NCBI GenBank assembly: GCA_023954495.1
Contig: JAMLIA010000003.1
Span: 1 to 64,000 of the forward strand
Direction: 5' to 3'
Origin: Thermomicrobiales bacterium
GTDB taxonomy: Bacteria; Chloroflexota; Chloroflexia; Thermomicrobiales; CFX8
Length of the DNA stretch: 64,000 nt
The notes under the pieces were generated by a model. It ran no database searches. It was not told the origin of the DNA and saw only the letters and a list, made by a program, of their open reading frames with translations. The position numbers and the translations under genes are program-made. This document shows positions 44,197 to 52,736 of this stretch, piece after piece; within the stretch, counting starts at the first letter, position 1, and each line of letters begins with the position of its first letter.

Positions 44197-45507
44197 ATGC
44201 GATTCCTGCACGTCAATCACCGTTACGCGCCGTTCAGCGGCGGCTCAGAGATCGTCGTCCAGCGCATCTCGGAGTGGTTAGTCCAACTCGGGCACGACGT
44301 TACGGTGGTCACGTCTGACACGTTTGACCTGGAATACTTCTGGGAGCCACAACGAAAATCGATCGATGCTCCGCAGCGCGAGCAGATCAATGGTGTCGAG
44401 GTGGTTCGTGTGCCCGTGAGGCACCTGCCTGCCAGCTCGATTCTGTTTCGTGGATCACGGCGCATGATGGGCGAGGTTTCGCGGCTGCCGATTCCGGCTA
44501 CACCGTTCAGGCTGGCATCGCGGGTACAACCGTGGATGCCTGATCTGCGGCGAACGTTGATGGAGATCGGCCCGGTGGACGCCGTGCTGGCGACGAACCT
44601 GGGGCTCGAAAGCCTCGCGATTGCGGCGTTTCAGGCTGCGGATCGCTGTGGAGCTGCGCGTATCGTAATACCGTTCGTGCATCTCGGTGGGGATAACGAT
44701 CCAGTTGCCCGCCGCTATGTCACGATGCCGCATCAGGTCGCGGTGCTGCGAGCTGCCCACGCCGTGCTCACGATGACTGAGCAGGAGCGCGATTTCATTG
44801 CCTCGCTCGATGTCGCTGAGTCGCGGATTGTCGTGACTGGTGCTGGAGCAGATGCTGACAAAGTGACAGGCGGGGACGGCGGGCGGATTCGAACAAGCCT
44901 CGATCTGGATGGGTTCGTCGTCGGCTCGCTCGGGCCGCCGTCGCCGGAGAAGGGCACCCCTGATCTGGTGAGGGCGGTCGCTGCGCTTCGACGGGAGGGA
45001 CGCAACGTACATCTGGTTCTCGCCGGTCCGCCGCTATCACACTTCTCTTCCTGGTTTGACTCGCTGTCGCCCGAAGACCGCGACGGAATTCATCTGCTCG
45101 GCTACATCGATGCTGACGCTCGCCGAGATTTGCTGGCGGGAATTGACGCGTTTGCGTTGCCGTCGCGCACCGAGTCCTTTGGTATCGTCTACCTAGAAGC
45201 GTGGTTGAACCAGAAGCCGGTCATTGCCGCGCGCGCGGGCGCAGTACCAGAGCTTGTTCGCGACAACGAGACCGGCATGCTTGTTCCATTTGGCGACCCT
45301 GAAAGCATTGCTGTAGCAATTCGCCGATTGATGGATGACGACGGCGTTGCTGCGCGCCTGGCAACAAACGGCTATCACTTAGCGCGGTCGACGTACGCAT
45401 GGCCGGATGTGCTGGCGCGAGTCCAGCAGGGCTACGAGATCGCACTTGGGCGACGCATCGCAGTGACGGAGGGTTCGATTGACGACGCTTCGACAGCCAC
45501 TGGTTGA
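44197..45507 (+). CDS. GT4-family glycosyltransferase
   Basis: A 436-residue GT-B enzyme. The N-terminal acceptor domain begins MRFLHVNHRYAPFSGGSEIVVQRISEWLVQLGHDV. The C-terminal donor domain has LGPPSPEKGTPDLVRAV, HLLGYIDADARRDLLAGIDAFALPSRTESFGIVYLEAWLNQKPVIAARAGAVPELV with the E-x7-E pair. Probably makes a surface polysaccharide; donor unknown. ATG 44197. It overlaps the next gene by 29 bp. Confidence 0.9.
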   Translation: MRFLHVNHRYAPFSGGSEIVVQRISEWLVQLGHDVTVVTSDTFDLEYFWEPQRKSIDAPQREQINGVEVVRVPVRHLPASSILFRGSRRMMGEVSRLPIPATPFRLASRVQPWMPDLRRTLMEIGPVDAVLATNLGLESLAIAAFQAADRCGAARIVIPFVHLGGDNDPVARRYVTMPHQVAVLRAAHAVLTMTEQERDFIASLDVAESRIVVTGAGADADKVTGGDGGRIRTSLDLDGFVVGSLGPPSPEKGTPDLVRAVAALRREGRNVHLVLAGPPLSHFSSWFDSLSPEDRDGIHLLGYIDADARRDLLAGIDAFALPSRTESFGIVYLEAWLNQKPVIAARAGAVPELVRDNETGMLVPFGDPESIAVAIRRLMDDDGVAARLATNGYHLARSTYAWPDVLARVQQGYEIALGRRIAVTEGSIDDASTATG

Positions 45508-45856
45508 CCAGGTACAGGCGATTCGCCGCGCGGTGGCAGCGCGGCATGGCGTTGAGCCGGGCACTACTCCAGACGTGTCGGCCTCGTCAGCGATCGAGCG
45601 TGCTCAGCGGTTCGCGACCGTTAGCGCGCACTGGGGACTGTCGTCGGGGCTGCCAGTTGTGGGACCTTTGATTGTGCTTGCGCAGCGTGCGCTTCGGATC
45701 GGACTGCGCTGGTACATCAACCCGATTGTCGAACAGCAGAACGCGTTCAACGATGCTGCCGTTGCTGCTCTGTACGAGCTTGAGCTGGAAAACCAGCGCT
45801 TGCGTCGGATGATGCTGGAGTCGGCCGACTCCGGCAACGAGCACACGATCGAATGA
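45479..45856 (+). CDS. Small helical protein of glycosyltransferase clusters
   Basis: A 125-residue protein starting at TTG 45479, five nt after GGAGGG. A hydrophobic central helix (GLSSGLPVVGPLIVLAQRALRIGLRWYINPIVEQQNAFNDAAVAALYELELENQRLRRM) is followed by a coiled-coil-like end. The pattern WYxNPIVEQQNxFN is also found, from memory, at the N terminus of polysaccharide-linked methyltransferases, so it may be a membrane-contact or partner module. It is translationally coupled to both glycosyltransferase neighbours (ATGA overlap at 45853). Confidence 0.75.
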   Translation: MTTLRQPLVDQVQAIRRAVAARHGVEPGTTPDVSASSAIERAQRFATVSAHWGLSSGLPVVGPLIVLAQRALRIGLRWYINPIVEQQNAFNDAAVAALYELELENQRLRRMMLESADSGNEHTIE

Positions 45857-46878
45857 ACATCCTGATCCTGCACACGCAAGTGCCATTCGTGCGTGGCGGC
45901 GCGGAGGTTCTTGTCGAGGGGTTGCAGCAGGCGCTGCGCGAGCATGGCCATGTCGCCGACATCGTCAGCTTGCCGCTCAACTGGAATCCACCGCAAGGGC
46001 TGCTGACGAGCGCTCTCGCCTGGCGGATGCTCGATCTGCGGTCGTTCAATGGTCGCGACGTCGATCTGGTGATCTGCACCAAGTATCCGACCTGGGCAGT
46101 CGATCACCCCAACAAGGCGCTCTGGCTTATTCATCAGCATCGACAAGCGTACGATCTGTTCGGTACGCCGCTCAGTGAGTTCGGCGCCGATCCAGCATCA
46201 CGTGACATCCGCGAGCGAGTTGTTGAGATCGACCGGATTGGTATTCAATCATGCAAGGCGCGCTTTGCGATCAGCCGGAATGTGGCGGAGCGCCTGAAGC
46301 GTTATTGCGGGATGGATGCTGAAGCGGTCTATCCACCAGTTCCTCGCAGCGGTCTGAGTGCCGAGCGCTACGATCCATTCATCCTCAGCGTCGCTCGACT
46401 CGATGCGGCCAAACGCGTCGATCTCGCGATCAGAGCGATGAACAGCAACTCGCATGACATGCAGCTGGTGATCGTTGGCGATGGTCCTGATGCTGAGCGT
46501 TTGCAGTCTCTCGCCAGACGCATCGGCGTCGACGAACGCGTGCAGTTTGCGGGTCGTGTATCGGATGAGCGGCTGCTTGATCTGTACAACACCTGCCGTG
46601 GAGTCTTCTACGCGCCGATCGATGAGGATTACGGCTACACGACGGTTGAGTCTCTGGCTGCTGGAAAGCCAGTCATAACAACATCGGACGCAGGCGGCGT
46701 GCTTGAGTTCGTCGAGGACGGCGTCACCGGGCTAGTAACGCTGCCGGACGCTGAACAGATCGCCACATCAATCACCGCGTTGAGCGGCGAGATGCTCGCC
46801 CGCCAGCTCGGGAGCCGAGGTCCGGAGCGTGTGGCGGACTTGTCGTGGGACCGCGTCGTGGAGGCACTTACATCGTGA
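45853..46878 (+). CDS. GT4-family glycosyltransferase
   Basis: A 341-residue GT-B glycosyltransferase. N-terminal MNILILHTQVPFVRGGAEVLVEGLQQALREHGH. Donor domain: SVARLDAAKRVDLAIRAM, IVGDGPDAERLQSLARRIGVDERVQFAGRVSDERLLDLYNTCRGVFYAPIDEDYGYTTVESLAAGKPVITTSDAGG, with the E-x7-E pair modified around DEDYGYTTVE. ATG 45853 overlaps the previous stop, and GTG of the next gene overlaps its TGA (46875-46878). Confidence 0.9.
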   Translation: MNILILHTQVPFVRGGAEVLVEGLQQALREHGHVADIVSLPLNWNPPQGLLTSALAWRMLDLRSFNGRDVDLVICTKYPTWAVDHPNKALWLIHQHRQAYDLFGTPLSEFGADPASRDIRERVVEIDRIGIQSCKARFAISRNVAERLKRYCGMDAEAVYPPVPRSGLSAERYDPFILSVARLDAAKRVDLAIRAMNSNSHDMQLVIVGDGPDAERLQSLARRIGVDERVQFAGRVSDERLLDLYNTCRGVFYAPIDEDYGYTTVESLAAGKPVITTSDAGGVLEFVEDGVTGLVTLPDAEQIATSITALSGEMLARQLGSRGPERVADLSWDRVVEALTS

Positions 46879-48455
46879 CCAAGCAAGGTTCGCCGTGTAT
46901 CCACATGGTGACTCCGCTTCCACCGCTTCCGACCGGCATCGCTCAGTACAGTCACGATCTGCTCAGTGGTATCGACGGTCGCTGGAAAATTCTTGTAACT
47001 GGAGAGTCCGGTTCGTCGCCGTCGCCGTCATGGAAGACCATTGACGTTGCCAATGCTCGGTCGTCGCGGAGGACAGCGAACACTCCCTCGATCTATCAGA
47101 TCGGGAATAGCGGCTTCCACAAGATCGCGATGCAACAGGCGCTAACCAAACCGGGGATCGCGGTGCTGCACGACACCGTGCTGCACCACGGTCGCTTGTC
47201 GATGATGCTCGGCAAGCGCGGCGGAAAGCGCTATCGGACGCTGCTACACGACTTGTACGGCGCTGACGGCGATCGTGTTGCGCACGACGTGGCGCTCGGT
47301 CGTCAGATTGACCTGAGCGCCTATCCGCTGATCGAAGACATCTCTGCCGCGTCCCGGCTGATCGTTGTGCATTCGGAGATTGCGCGGGAACGGGTGTTGG
47401 CGGTTGCGCCGGAGGCGACGGTCCGAATAGTTCCAATGGGCATCCCGCTTCCTGCGCTCGTGGATCAGCGGGCCGCACGGGACGCTCTCGGCATACCGCA
47501 GTCTGCGTTCGTCATCGCATCAATCACGCATGTTAATCCGAACAAACGATTGCCGGTTGTGCTGCGTGCTGTGCGAATGCTGCGCGAGCGGATTCCTGAG
47601 TTTCGGCTGATCGTGGCTGGAACGCAGGCGCCGGGAATTGATCTGTTGCGGCAGGCTCGCGCGTTCGGCGTGGAAGATCGTGTGACGGTACTGGGCTATG
47701 TGACGGATGATGGGGCCCGGTTGCTGGCTCGGACAGCGGATGCCTGCGTCAACCTGCGCTATCCCAGCGCAGGAGAGACATCGGCGAGCCTGCTCCGCCT
47801 GCTTGGCGCTGGTCGGCCGGTGCTGATCACGAACGATCGATCCAACGCCGAATACCCGCGCGACGCGGTCCTGCCGGTTGACGTTGGACCGTGGGAGGCT
47901 GAGCTGGTTGCCGAGTATCTGGAGTTGCTCCATCGCGACTCCGATCTGCGGCTGGCCGTTGGTGAAGCAGCTCGAGCGTTCGTCACGCGCGCGCATGGCG
48001 TGGAGCACATGGCTGCTGGCTATCGCGATGTGGTTGCGGAAGCCTACGGAATTGATCTGCCGTCGGTCGATGACATTCGGTGCGCTGAATCGCAGCCAGT
48101 TGTGCAGCGAAAGATGTCGGTTGACCTGGCAGCGACAACTGAGCCATCGGTGATAGACAATGCAGTGGGTGCCGCATTGTCCGGACTGGGCCTCGGACAC
48201 CACGATGATACGATCGCGTCAGTGAGCCGCTCGGTTCTGGAATTGGGTCTGCATCGCTTGCGACACAGACGAGAGGACGAACACCTCGTGACCGACGAAA
48301 CACCGATCCGCAAGGAGTTGCTCGATATCGTGGCCTGCCCGGCCTGTAAGACGAAGGTCCGGCTGGAAGGCGAAGAATTGATCTGCGACTCATGCGGTCG
48401 TCGATATCCCATCGAAGATGGCATTCCAATCATGCTGGTTGACGCCGCGAAATAG
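46875..48455 (+). CDS. GT4-family glycosyltransferase fused to a Trm112-like zinc ribbon
   Basis: A 526-residue protein. Residues 1-395 are a GT-B glycosyltransferase (PLPPLPTGIAQYSHDL; SITHVNPNKRLPVVLRAVRML; VLGYVTDDGARLLARTADACVNLRYPSAGETSASLLRLLGAGRPVLIT). After a linker, residues about 478-526 are a YcaR/Trm112-like domain (KELLDIVACPACKTKVRL, LICDSCGRRYPIEDGIPIML) with four cysteines for zinc. These domains are normally separate genes. An in-frame GTG at 48288 overlaps a TGA in another frame, so a separate Trm112 gene after an unseen indel is an alternative reading. Confidence 0.85.
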   Translation: MTKQGSPCIHMVTPLPPLPTGIAQYSHDLLSGIDGRWKILVTGESGSSPSPSWKTIDVANARSSRRTANTPSIYQIGNSGFHKIAMQQALTKPGIAVLHDTVLHHGRLSMMLGKRGGKRYRTLLHDLYGADGDRVAHDVALGRQIDLSAYPLIEDISAASRLIVVHSEIARERVLAVAPEATVRIVPMGIPLPALVDQRAARDALGIPQSAFVIASITHVNPNKRLPVVLRAVRMLRERIPEFRLIVAGTQAPGIDLLRQARAFGVEDRVTVLGYVTDDGARLLARTADACVNLRYPSAGETSASLLRLLGAGRPVLITNDRSNAEYPRDAVLPVDVGPWEAELVAEYLELLHRDSDLRLAVGEAARAFVTRAHGVEHMAAGYRDVVAEAYGIDLPSVDDIRCAESQPVVQRKMSVDLAATTEPSVIDNAVGAALSGLGLGHHDDTIASVSRSVLELGLHRLRHRREDEHLVTDETPIRKELLDIVACPACKTKVRLEGEELICDSCGRRYPIEDGIPIMLVDAAK

Positions 48456-48467
48456 AACGTATGTTCG
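48454..48467. promoter_or_regulatory. LexA (SOS) box upstream of ruvB
   Basis: AGAACGTATGTTCG matches the Gram-positive consensus core GAACRNRYGTTC exactly (GAAC-GTAT-GTTC, 48455-48466). It covers the -35 position of the ruvB promoter, so bound repressor would block RNA polymerase. Confidence 0.7.
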
Positions 48468-48472
48468 CGCTT

Positions 48473-48481
48473 TGCTATACT
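48473..48481 (+). promoter_or_regulatory. Extended -10 promoter of ruvB
   Basis: TGCTATACT, 41 bp before the ruvB ATG, just downstream of the LexA-like box. Confidence 0.6.
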
Positions 48482-48522
48482 ACAAGCCGAGGCATCGTAC
48501 CTAGCGAATCGAGCTATGGCGC

Positions 48523-49647
48523 ATGACCAGCCGCGTCATTTCCGGCCAGCATCGAGACGAAGACGCCGTTATCGAGACCAGCCTTCGGCCGCGTCGACTG
48601 ACCGAATACATCGGACAGGACCGGGTCAAAGACACGCTGTCGATCTTCATTGAAGCAGCGCTCGCTCGCGGCGAGCCGCTGGATCATGTGCTCCTTTACG
48701 GCCCTCCGGGCCTCGGCAAGACAACATTGTCGAACATCATTGCTGCCGAGATGGGTGTTGGGATCAAGATCACCTCTGGTCCGGCCATCGAGCGCGCCGG
48801 CGACCTCGTGTCGATCCTGACCAACATCAAGGCTGGTGATGTCCTGTTTATCGATGAGATCCACCGGCTGAATCGAGCAGTTGAAGAAGTCCTTTACCCG
48901 GCGATGGAAGACTTCGCGGTCGATATCATGATCGGCAAGGGGCCGGGTGCGCGGTCAATGCGGTTGAACCTGCCTCGCTTCACGCTCATTGGTGCGACTA
49001 CACGCCTGGCGCTGCTTACGAGTCCGCTTCGTGACCGATTTGGCGGCGTGTTCCGGCTCGATTTCTACGACGACGAGGCGATGGCGCAGATCGTAGAGCG
49101 ATCGGCACGCTTGCTCAACGTTGAGATCGAGGGCAACGGGTCCAGCGAGATTGCCAAGCGCTCGCGCGGTACGCCGCGCGTTGCGAATCGACTGCTGAAG
49201 CGCGTGCGTGATTACGCGCAGGTGCGAGCGTCAGGTGTCATCACTGAAGATGTTGCCAGTGATGCAATGTCGCTGCTGGATGTTGATGTTCTCGGTCTCG
49301 ATGATGTCGATCGTCGCATCCTGCTCGCGATTATCGAGAAGTTTGAGGGCGGGCCGGTCGGTGTCGATACGCTCGCAGCAGCGACCAGCGAAGAGACCGA
49401 CACGATTATGGATGTCTACGAGCCGTATCTCATTCAGTTAGGTTTCCTGCAGCGCACACCGCGCGGTCGGGTTGCGACTCGACGGGCATACTTGCATCTG
49501 GGCTTGCCGGCTCCGACGCTCTCTGACGCAGCCCGGCAAGCACTGTTGTTGAAGCAGATGACGAGGAACGGTGACCGACTCGCCAATTCCTATCGACTGG
49601 TTCGACTACGATTTGCCCGAAGAACTGATCGCCCAACATCCCGTTGA
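48523..49647 (+). CDS. ruvB: Holliday junction branch-migration ATPase RuvB
   Basis: A 374-residue AAA+ motor that, with RuvA, drives branch migration of Holliday junctions. Walker A GPPGLGKT (60-67), Walker B FIDEIHRL, sensor IGATTR, arginine finger [14 protein letters not shown], and the winged-helix DNA-binding end ([44 protein letters not shown]). The last 32 residues overlap queA by 77 bp in another frame and are not family-like. A one-base indel near 49540 would end the protein at EADDEER* on the queA GTGA. ruvA and ruvC are not adjacent. Confidence 0.95.
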   Translation: MTSRVISGQHRDEDAVIETSLRPRRLTEYIGQDRVKDTLSIFIEAALARGEPLDHVLLYGPPGLGKTTLSNIIAAEMGVGIKITSGPAIERAGDLVSILTNIKAGDVLFIDEIHRLNRAVEEVLYPAMEDFAVDIMIGKGPGARSMRLNLPRFTLIGATTRLALLTSPLRDRFGGVFRLDFYDDEAMAQIVERSARLLNVEIEGNGSSEIAKRSRGTPRVANRLLKRVRDYAQVRASGVITEDVASDAMSLLDVDVLGLDDVDRRILLAIIEKFEGGPVGVDTLAAATSEETDTIMDVYEPYLIQLGFLQRTPRGRVATRRAYLHLGLPAPTLSDAARQALLLKQMTRNGDRLANSYRLVRLRFARRTDRPTSR

Positions 49648-50617
49648 ACCGCGTGACGCTGCCCGGATGCTCGTTGTCGATCGCGCGAGACAGCAAATAT
49701 CAGATCGTGTCTTTCATGACTTGCCGGAATACCTCCAACCAGGTGATTTGATCGTCGTGAACGACACACGCGTGCTGCGTGCTCGGTTGTTTGCTCAGCG
49801 CGAGACCGGTGGGCGAGTTGAGTTTCTGCTGCTCCAGCGTTCGGCAGATGGGAACTGGACATCGCTCGCGCGTCCTGCCCGTCGCCTGCGTGACGGCGAA
49901 CGATTGCGTCTTGTTGGGCCTGATGGGCAATCGGGCGCTGACATCATCGAGGTCGTTGGCCGAAGCGAGGACGCGGTTGTCGTGCGCTTCGACGACGAGC
50001 GGGCGATCGATCGTGCCGGTCGGGTGCCACTTCCGCCGTATATCCACGAAGACCTCGGCGACCCGGAGCGCTACCAGACCGTCTACGCGCGCGAAACCGG
50101 CTCGGCGGCTGCGCCGACTGCCGGCATGCATTTCACCCCAGAGCTCATGCGACAGTGCGAAGCCGCTGGTATTCGCATGACGAGTGTGACATTGCACGTG
50201 GGCCTCGGTACGTTTCAGCCGATCAAGACGCAGGATGTTCGTGATCATCCAATGCATGCAGAGGTGTATGCAGTCGAGCCAGAAGCGATTCGCGCGATTC
50301 GAGAGGCACGTGCCAATGGCGGGAGGATCCTGGCTGTTGGCACGACATCGGTTCGCACGCTTGAATCAATTGCTGATCGAGTGCTCACGTCGGAGGACGA
50401 GGGACCCGTTTCCGGTTCGACGCGTCTGTACATCACGCCGGGCTACGAGTTCCAGCTTGTCGACCGCATGATTACAAACTTCCATCTACCGAGAACGACA
50501 CTGCTGCTGCTCGTCGCATCGATCATGGGTGAGGACCTGATGCGGCGCGCATATGCGCATGCGGTCCGCGAGCGTTATCGCTTCTACTCTTTCGGCGATG
50601 CGATGCTGATCGTGTAG
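49571..50617 (+). CDS. queA: S-adenosylmethionine:tRNA ribosyltransferase-isomerase QueA
   Basis: A 348-residue enzyme adding the epoxycyclopentane-diol precursor during queuosine synthesis at tRNA position 34. Typical blocks: [24 protein letters not shown] at the N terminus, [48 protein letters not shown], and [20 protein letters not shown] near the C terminus. GTG 49571. ruvB-queA adjacency is very common in bacteria and supports the call. Confidence 0.96.
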   Translation: MTDSPIPIDWFDYDLPEELIAQHPVEPRDAARMLVVDRARQQISDRVFHDLPEYLQPGDLIVVNDTRVLRARLFAQRETGGRVEFLLLQRSADGNWTSLARPARRLRDGERLRLVGPDGQSGADIIEVVGRSEDAVVVRFDDERAIDRAGRVPLPPYIHEDLGDPERYQTVYARETGSAAAPTAGMHFTPELMRQCEAAGIRMTSVTLHVGLGTFQPIKTQDVRDHPMHAEVYAVEPEAIRAIREARANGGRILAVGTTSVRTLESIADRVLTSEDEGPVSGSTRLYITPGYEFQLVDRMITNFHLPRTTLLLLVASIMGEDLMRRAYAHAVRERYRFYSFGDAMLIV

Positions 50618-50680
50618 TATCACGGGTGGTTCGCGAAACAGGGATCCGTTCCAGGGAATCTGATAAAGGAGCGCAACGCA

Positions 50681-51277
50681 TTGGCTGAAATGGAGATCAC
50701 ACGCGAGAACGCGTGGGCGCTGCTCAATGAGTACGTCAAGAATGAGCCGCTCCTGCGCCACTGTCTCGGCGTTGAGGCGTGCATGCGCGAGTACGCGCGC
50801 GTCTTCGGAGAAGACGAAGAGTATTGGGGATTTGTCGGGCTGATTCATGATTTCGACTTCGAGATCCACCCGACGCTCGATCAGCACCCACAGGACGGCG
50901 CACCGATCCTGCGCGAGCGCGGAGTTCCCGAGGCTGTGGTTCAGTCCGTTCTGTCACACGCCGATCATCTCGATGTGCCGCGGGCGACGAACCTGGAGAA
51001 GACGCTGGCTGCCGTCGATGAGATGAGCGGTTTTGTCACCGCCGTTGCTCTTGTGCGGCCCAACAAGTCGATCGATGAAGTGACGCCCAAGTCAGTCAAG
51101 AAGAAGATGAAGGACAAGGCGTTCGCCAGAGCCGTGCATCGCGAATCGCTGACAGCGACCGCCGAGGATCTCGGCATTGACTTCGACACTCATATCCTGC
51201 ATGTCATCGACGGCCTCTCGACGATCGCGCCGCAATTGGGATTGCAGCGGACCGCGACCGCGGACATCGGTGAGTAG
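50681..51277 (+). CDS. HD-domain hydrolase
   Basis: A 198-residue compact HD-superfamily protein. Metal-site residues: LLRHCLGVEACMREYA, VGLIHDFDFEIHP (His-Asp), SHADHLDVPR. The family cleaves phosphoester bonds in nucleotides or similar; the substrate is unknown. The C-terminal third has a basic helix (KSVKKKMKDKAFARAVHRE). TTG 50681, nine nt after AAAGGAG, fits better than ATG 50690. The cyclophilin gene follows immediately. Confidence 0.88.
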   Translation: MAEMEITRENAWALLNEYVKNEPLLRHCLGVEACMREYARVFGEDEEYWGFVGLIHDFDFEIHPTLDQHPQDGAPILRERGVPEAVVQSVLSHADHLDVPRATNLEKTLAAVDEMSGFVTAVALVRPNKSIDEVTPKSVKKKMKDKAFARAVHRESLTATAEDLGIDFDTHILHVIDGLSTIAPQLGLQRTATADIGE

Positions 51278-51278
51278 C

Positions 51279-51965
51279 GTGCGCGCTCTTCGGCTCGCAA
51301 TAGCCCTCGTCGCGTGCATCGTGTTGGCAGCGTGTGGCACAACCAGTGTTGTTGAACCTGATGTTCAATCTACTTCAACGCCGGAGCAGGTTGGGTCATC
51401 AAACGACAGTTATTCGTATTCGACTGAAACCCCAGGAGGTACTGTGGCGAAGCAGTGGAGTTCACCACCCGCGATGCAGTTGGAGTCCGGCAAGGACTAC
51501 CAGGCGATTCTGCACACGAACAAGGGCGACATGACGATCGACCTGTTGGAGAGCGAAGCTCCGAATACGGTGAACAACTTCGTGTTCCTGGCCGAGCAGG
51601 GCTACTACTCCGATGTTCCATTCCATCGTGTCATCAAGTCGTTCATGGTCCAGACGGGTGATCCGACCGGCACCGGCGCTGGTGGACCGGGATACAAGTT
51701 CGCCGATGAGCCGGTGACGCGCGATTACGTTCGCGGAACGGTCGCGATGGCCAACGCTGGGCCGAACACCAACGGCTCGCAGTTCTTCATCATGCATCAG
51801 GACAACCCGCTGCCGAAGAACTACACCATCTTCGGCGAGCTGATCGACGGCCTCGATACGCTGGACGCGATCGCCAACACGCCAGTCGGACCGAGTGGCC
51901 GAGGTGAGATGTCGGTCCCGCAGGAGCCGCTGATTTTGACGAGCGTCGAGATCGTTACCAAGTAA
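51279..51965 (+). CDS. Secreted cyclophilin-type peptidyl-prolyl isomerase, lipoprotein
   Basis: A 228-residue protein with a lipoprotein signal (LRLAIALVACIVLAAC, lipobox LAAC with Cys about 19). A Ser/Thr-rich linker and a cyclophilin domain (about 65-225) follow: PNTVNNFVFLAEQGYYSDVPFHRVI (catalytic Arg), GSQFFIMHQD, FGELIDGLDTLD. It should act outside the membrane, assisting folding of exported proteins. GTG 51279, with GGTGAG upstream, is the likely start; GTG 51270 is possible. A strong terminator follows. Confidence 0.92.
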   Translation: MRALRLAIALVACIVLAACGTTSVVEPDVQSTSTPEQVGSSNDSYSYSTETPGGTVAKQWSSPPAMQLESGKDYQAILHTNKGDMTIDLLESEAPNTVNNFVFLAEQGYYSDVPFHRVIKSFMVQTGDPTGTGAGGPGYKFADEPVTRDYVRGTVAMANAGPNTNGSQFFIMHQDNPLPKNYTIFGELIDGLDTLDAIANTPVGPSGRGEMSVPQEPLILTSVEIVTK

Positions 51966-51989
51966 TCTCGCAAATCGTGGTACATAGGT

Positions 51990-52011
51990 GGGGCGACCTT
52001 CAGGTCGCCCC
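51990..52011 (+). terminator. Terminator after the cyclophilin gene
   Basis: GGGGCGACC, loop TTCA, GGTCGCCCC, then ATTTGTTTGTTG. Confidence 0.9.
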
Positions 52012-52061
52012 ATTTGTTTGTTGCGAAGCGCACTGTGGCGCAACGGAGTGAATTGACAACC

Positions 52062-52736
52062 ATGAAGCTGTGGCTCGTTCGGCATGGTGAAACCGCTTCA
52101 AATGCGGGTGGAGTGTTTCAGGGGCATATCGATATTGCATTGAACGAGGTCGGTGAGGCACAGGCAAAGAGCGTTGGCCGTCATCTGGCTGATGTCGATT
52201 TCGACGCGATCTTCGCGAGCGATCTCCAGCGTGCCGCGCGTACAGCGCTACTCATCGCCGGCGAGCGGCCGGTCACGCTCGATGCCGATCTGCGCGAGAT
52301 GAACTACGGGATATTGCAGGGCGTTGCCTATGCAGACGCAGCCGACGTTCTCCGTCCTCACGGTCTCGATGCGGCCTGGATCAATGGGGATGTCCAACGC
52401 GGACGCCACGTCTTACCAGAGGGTGAAAGCCTGCGGCAATTCCGCTACCGAGCGGCCCGTTTCGTCGATCGGATCGATCGCGACTACAGCGAGGTGGCAG
52501 ATGCCAACATCCTCATCGTTGGCCACGGCGGTCTCCTGGCGATACTGACCACCGTGTTGCTCGGACTCCCCGCGAAGACGAGAAACAATTTCCGATTCGC
52601 CAACTGCGGTGTCACCGTTCTGACGCGAACGCGGGCAGTGACAACGCTTGATCGACATAACATCATTCTCTGGAATGACGGTCAGCCGTTTACCGACCGC
52701 GGGCTACCCGGTCAACTGAGTCAACGAGGCGAGTGA
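52062..52736 (+). CDS. Histidine phosphatase (phosphoglycerate mutase-like)
   Basis: A 224-residue branch-1 histidine phosphatase. The catalytic His is in LVRHGETASNAGGVFQGHIDIALNEVGEAQA. The second Arg/Glu and His sites are FASDLQRAARTA, LREMNYGILQG and IVGHGGLLAILTT. The FQGHID...LN pattern suits CobC, GpmB-like or broad-specificity phosphatases; true cofactor-dependent mutase activity is not indicated. ATG 52062. The 3' end overlaps the convergent aminotransferase by 47 bp. Confidence 0.9.
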   Translation: MKLWLVRHGETASNAGGVFQGHIDIALNEVGEAQAKSVGRHLADVDFDAIFASDLQRAARTALLIAGERPVTLDADLREMNYGILQGVAYADAADVLRPHGLDAAWINGDVQRGRHVLPEGESLRQFRYRAARFVDRIDRDYSEVADANILIVGHGGLLAILTTVLLGLPAKTRNNFRFANCGVTVLTRTRAVTTLDRHNIILWNDGQPFTDRGLPGQLSQRGE

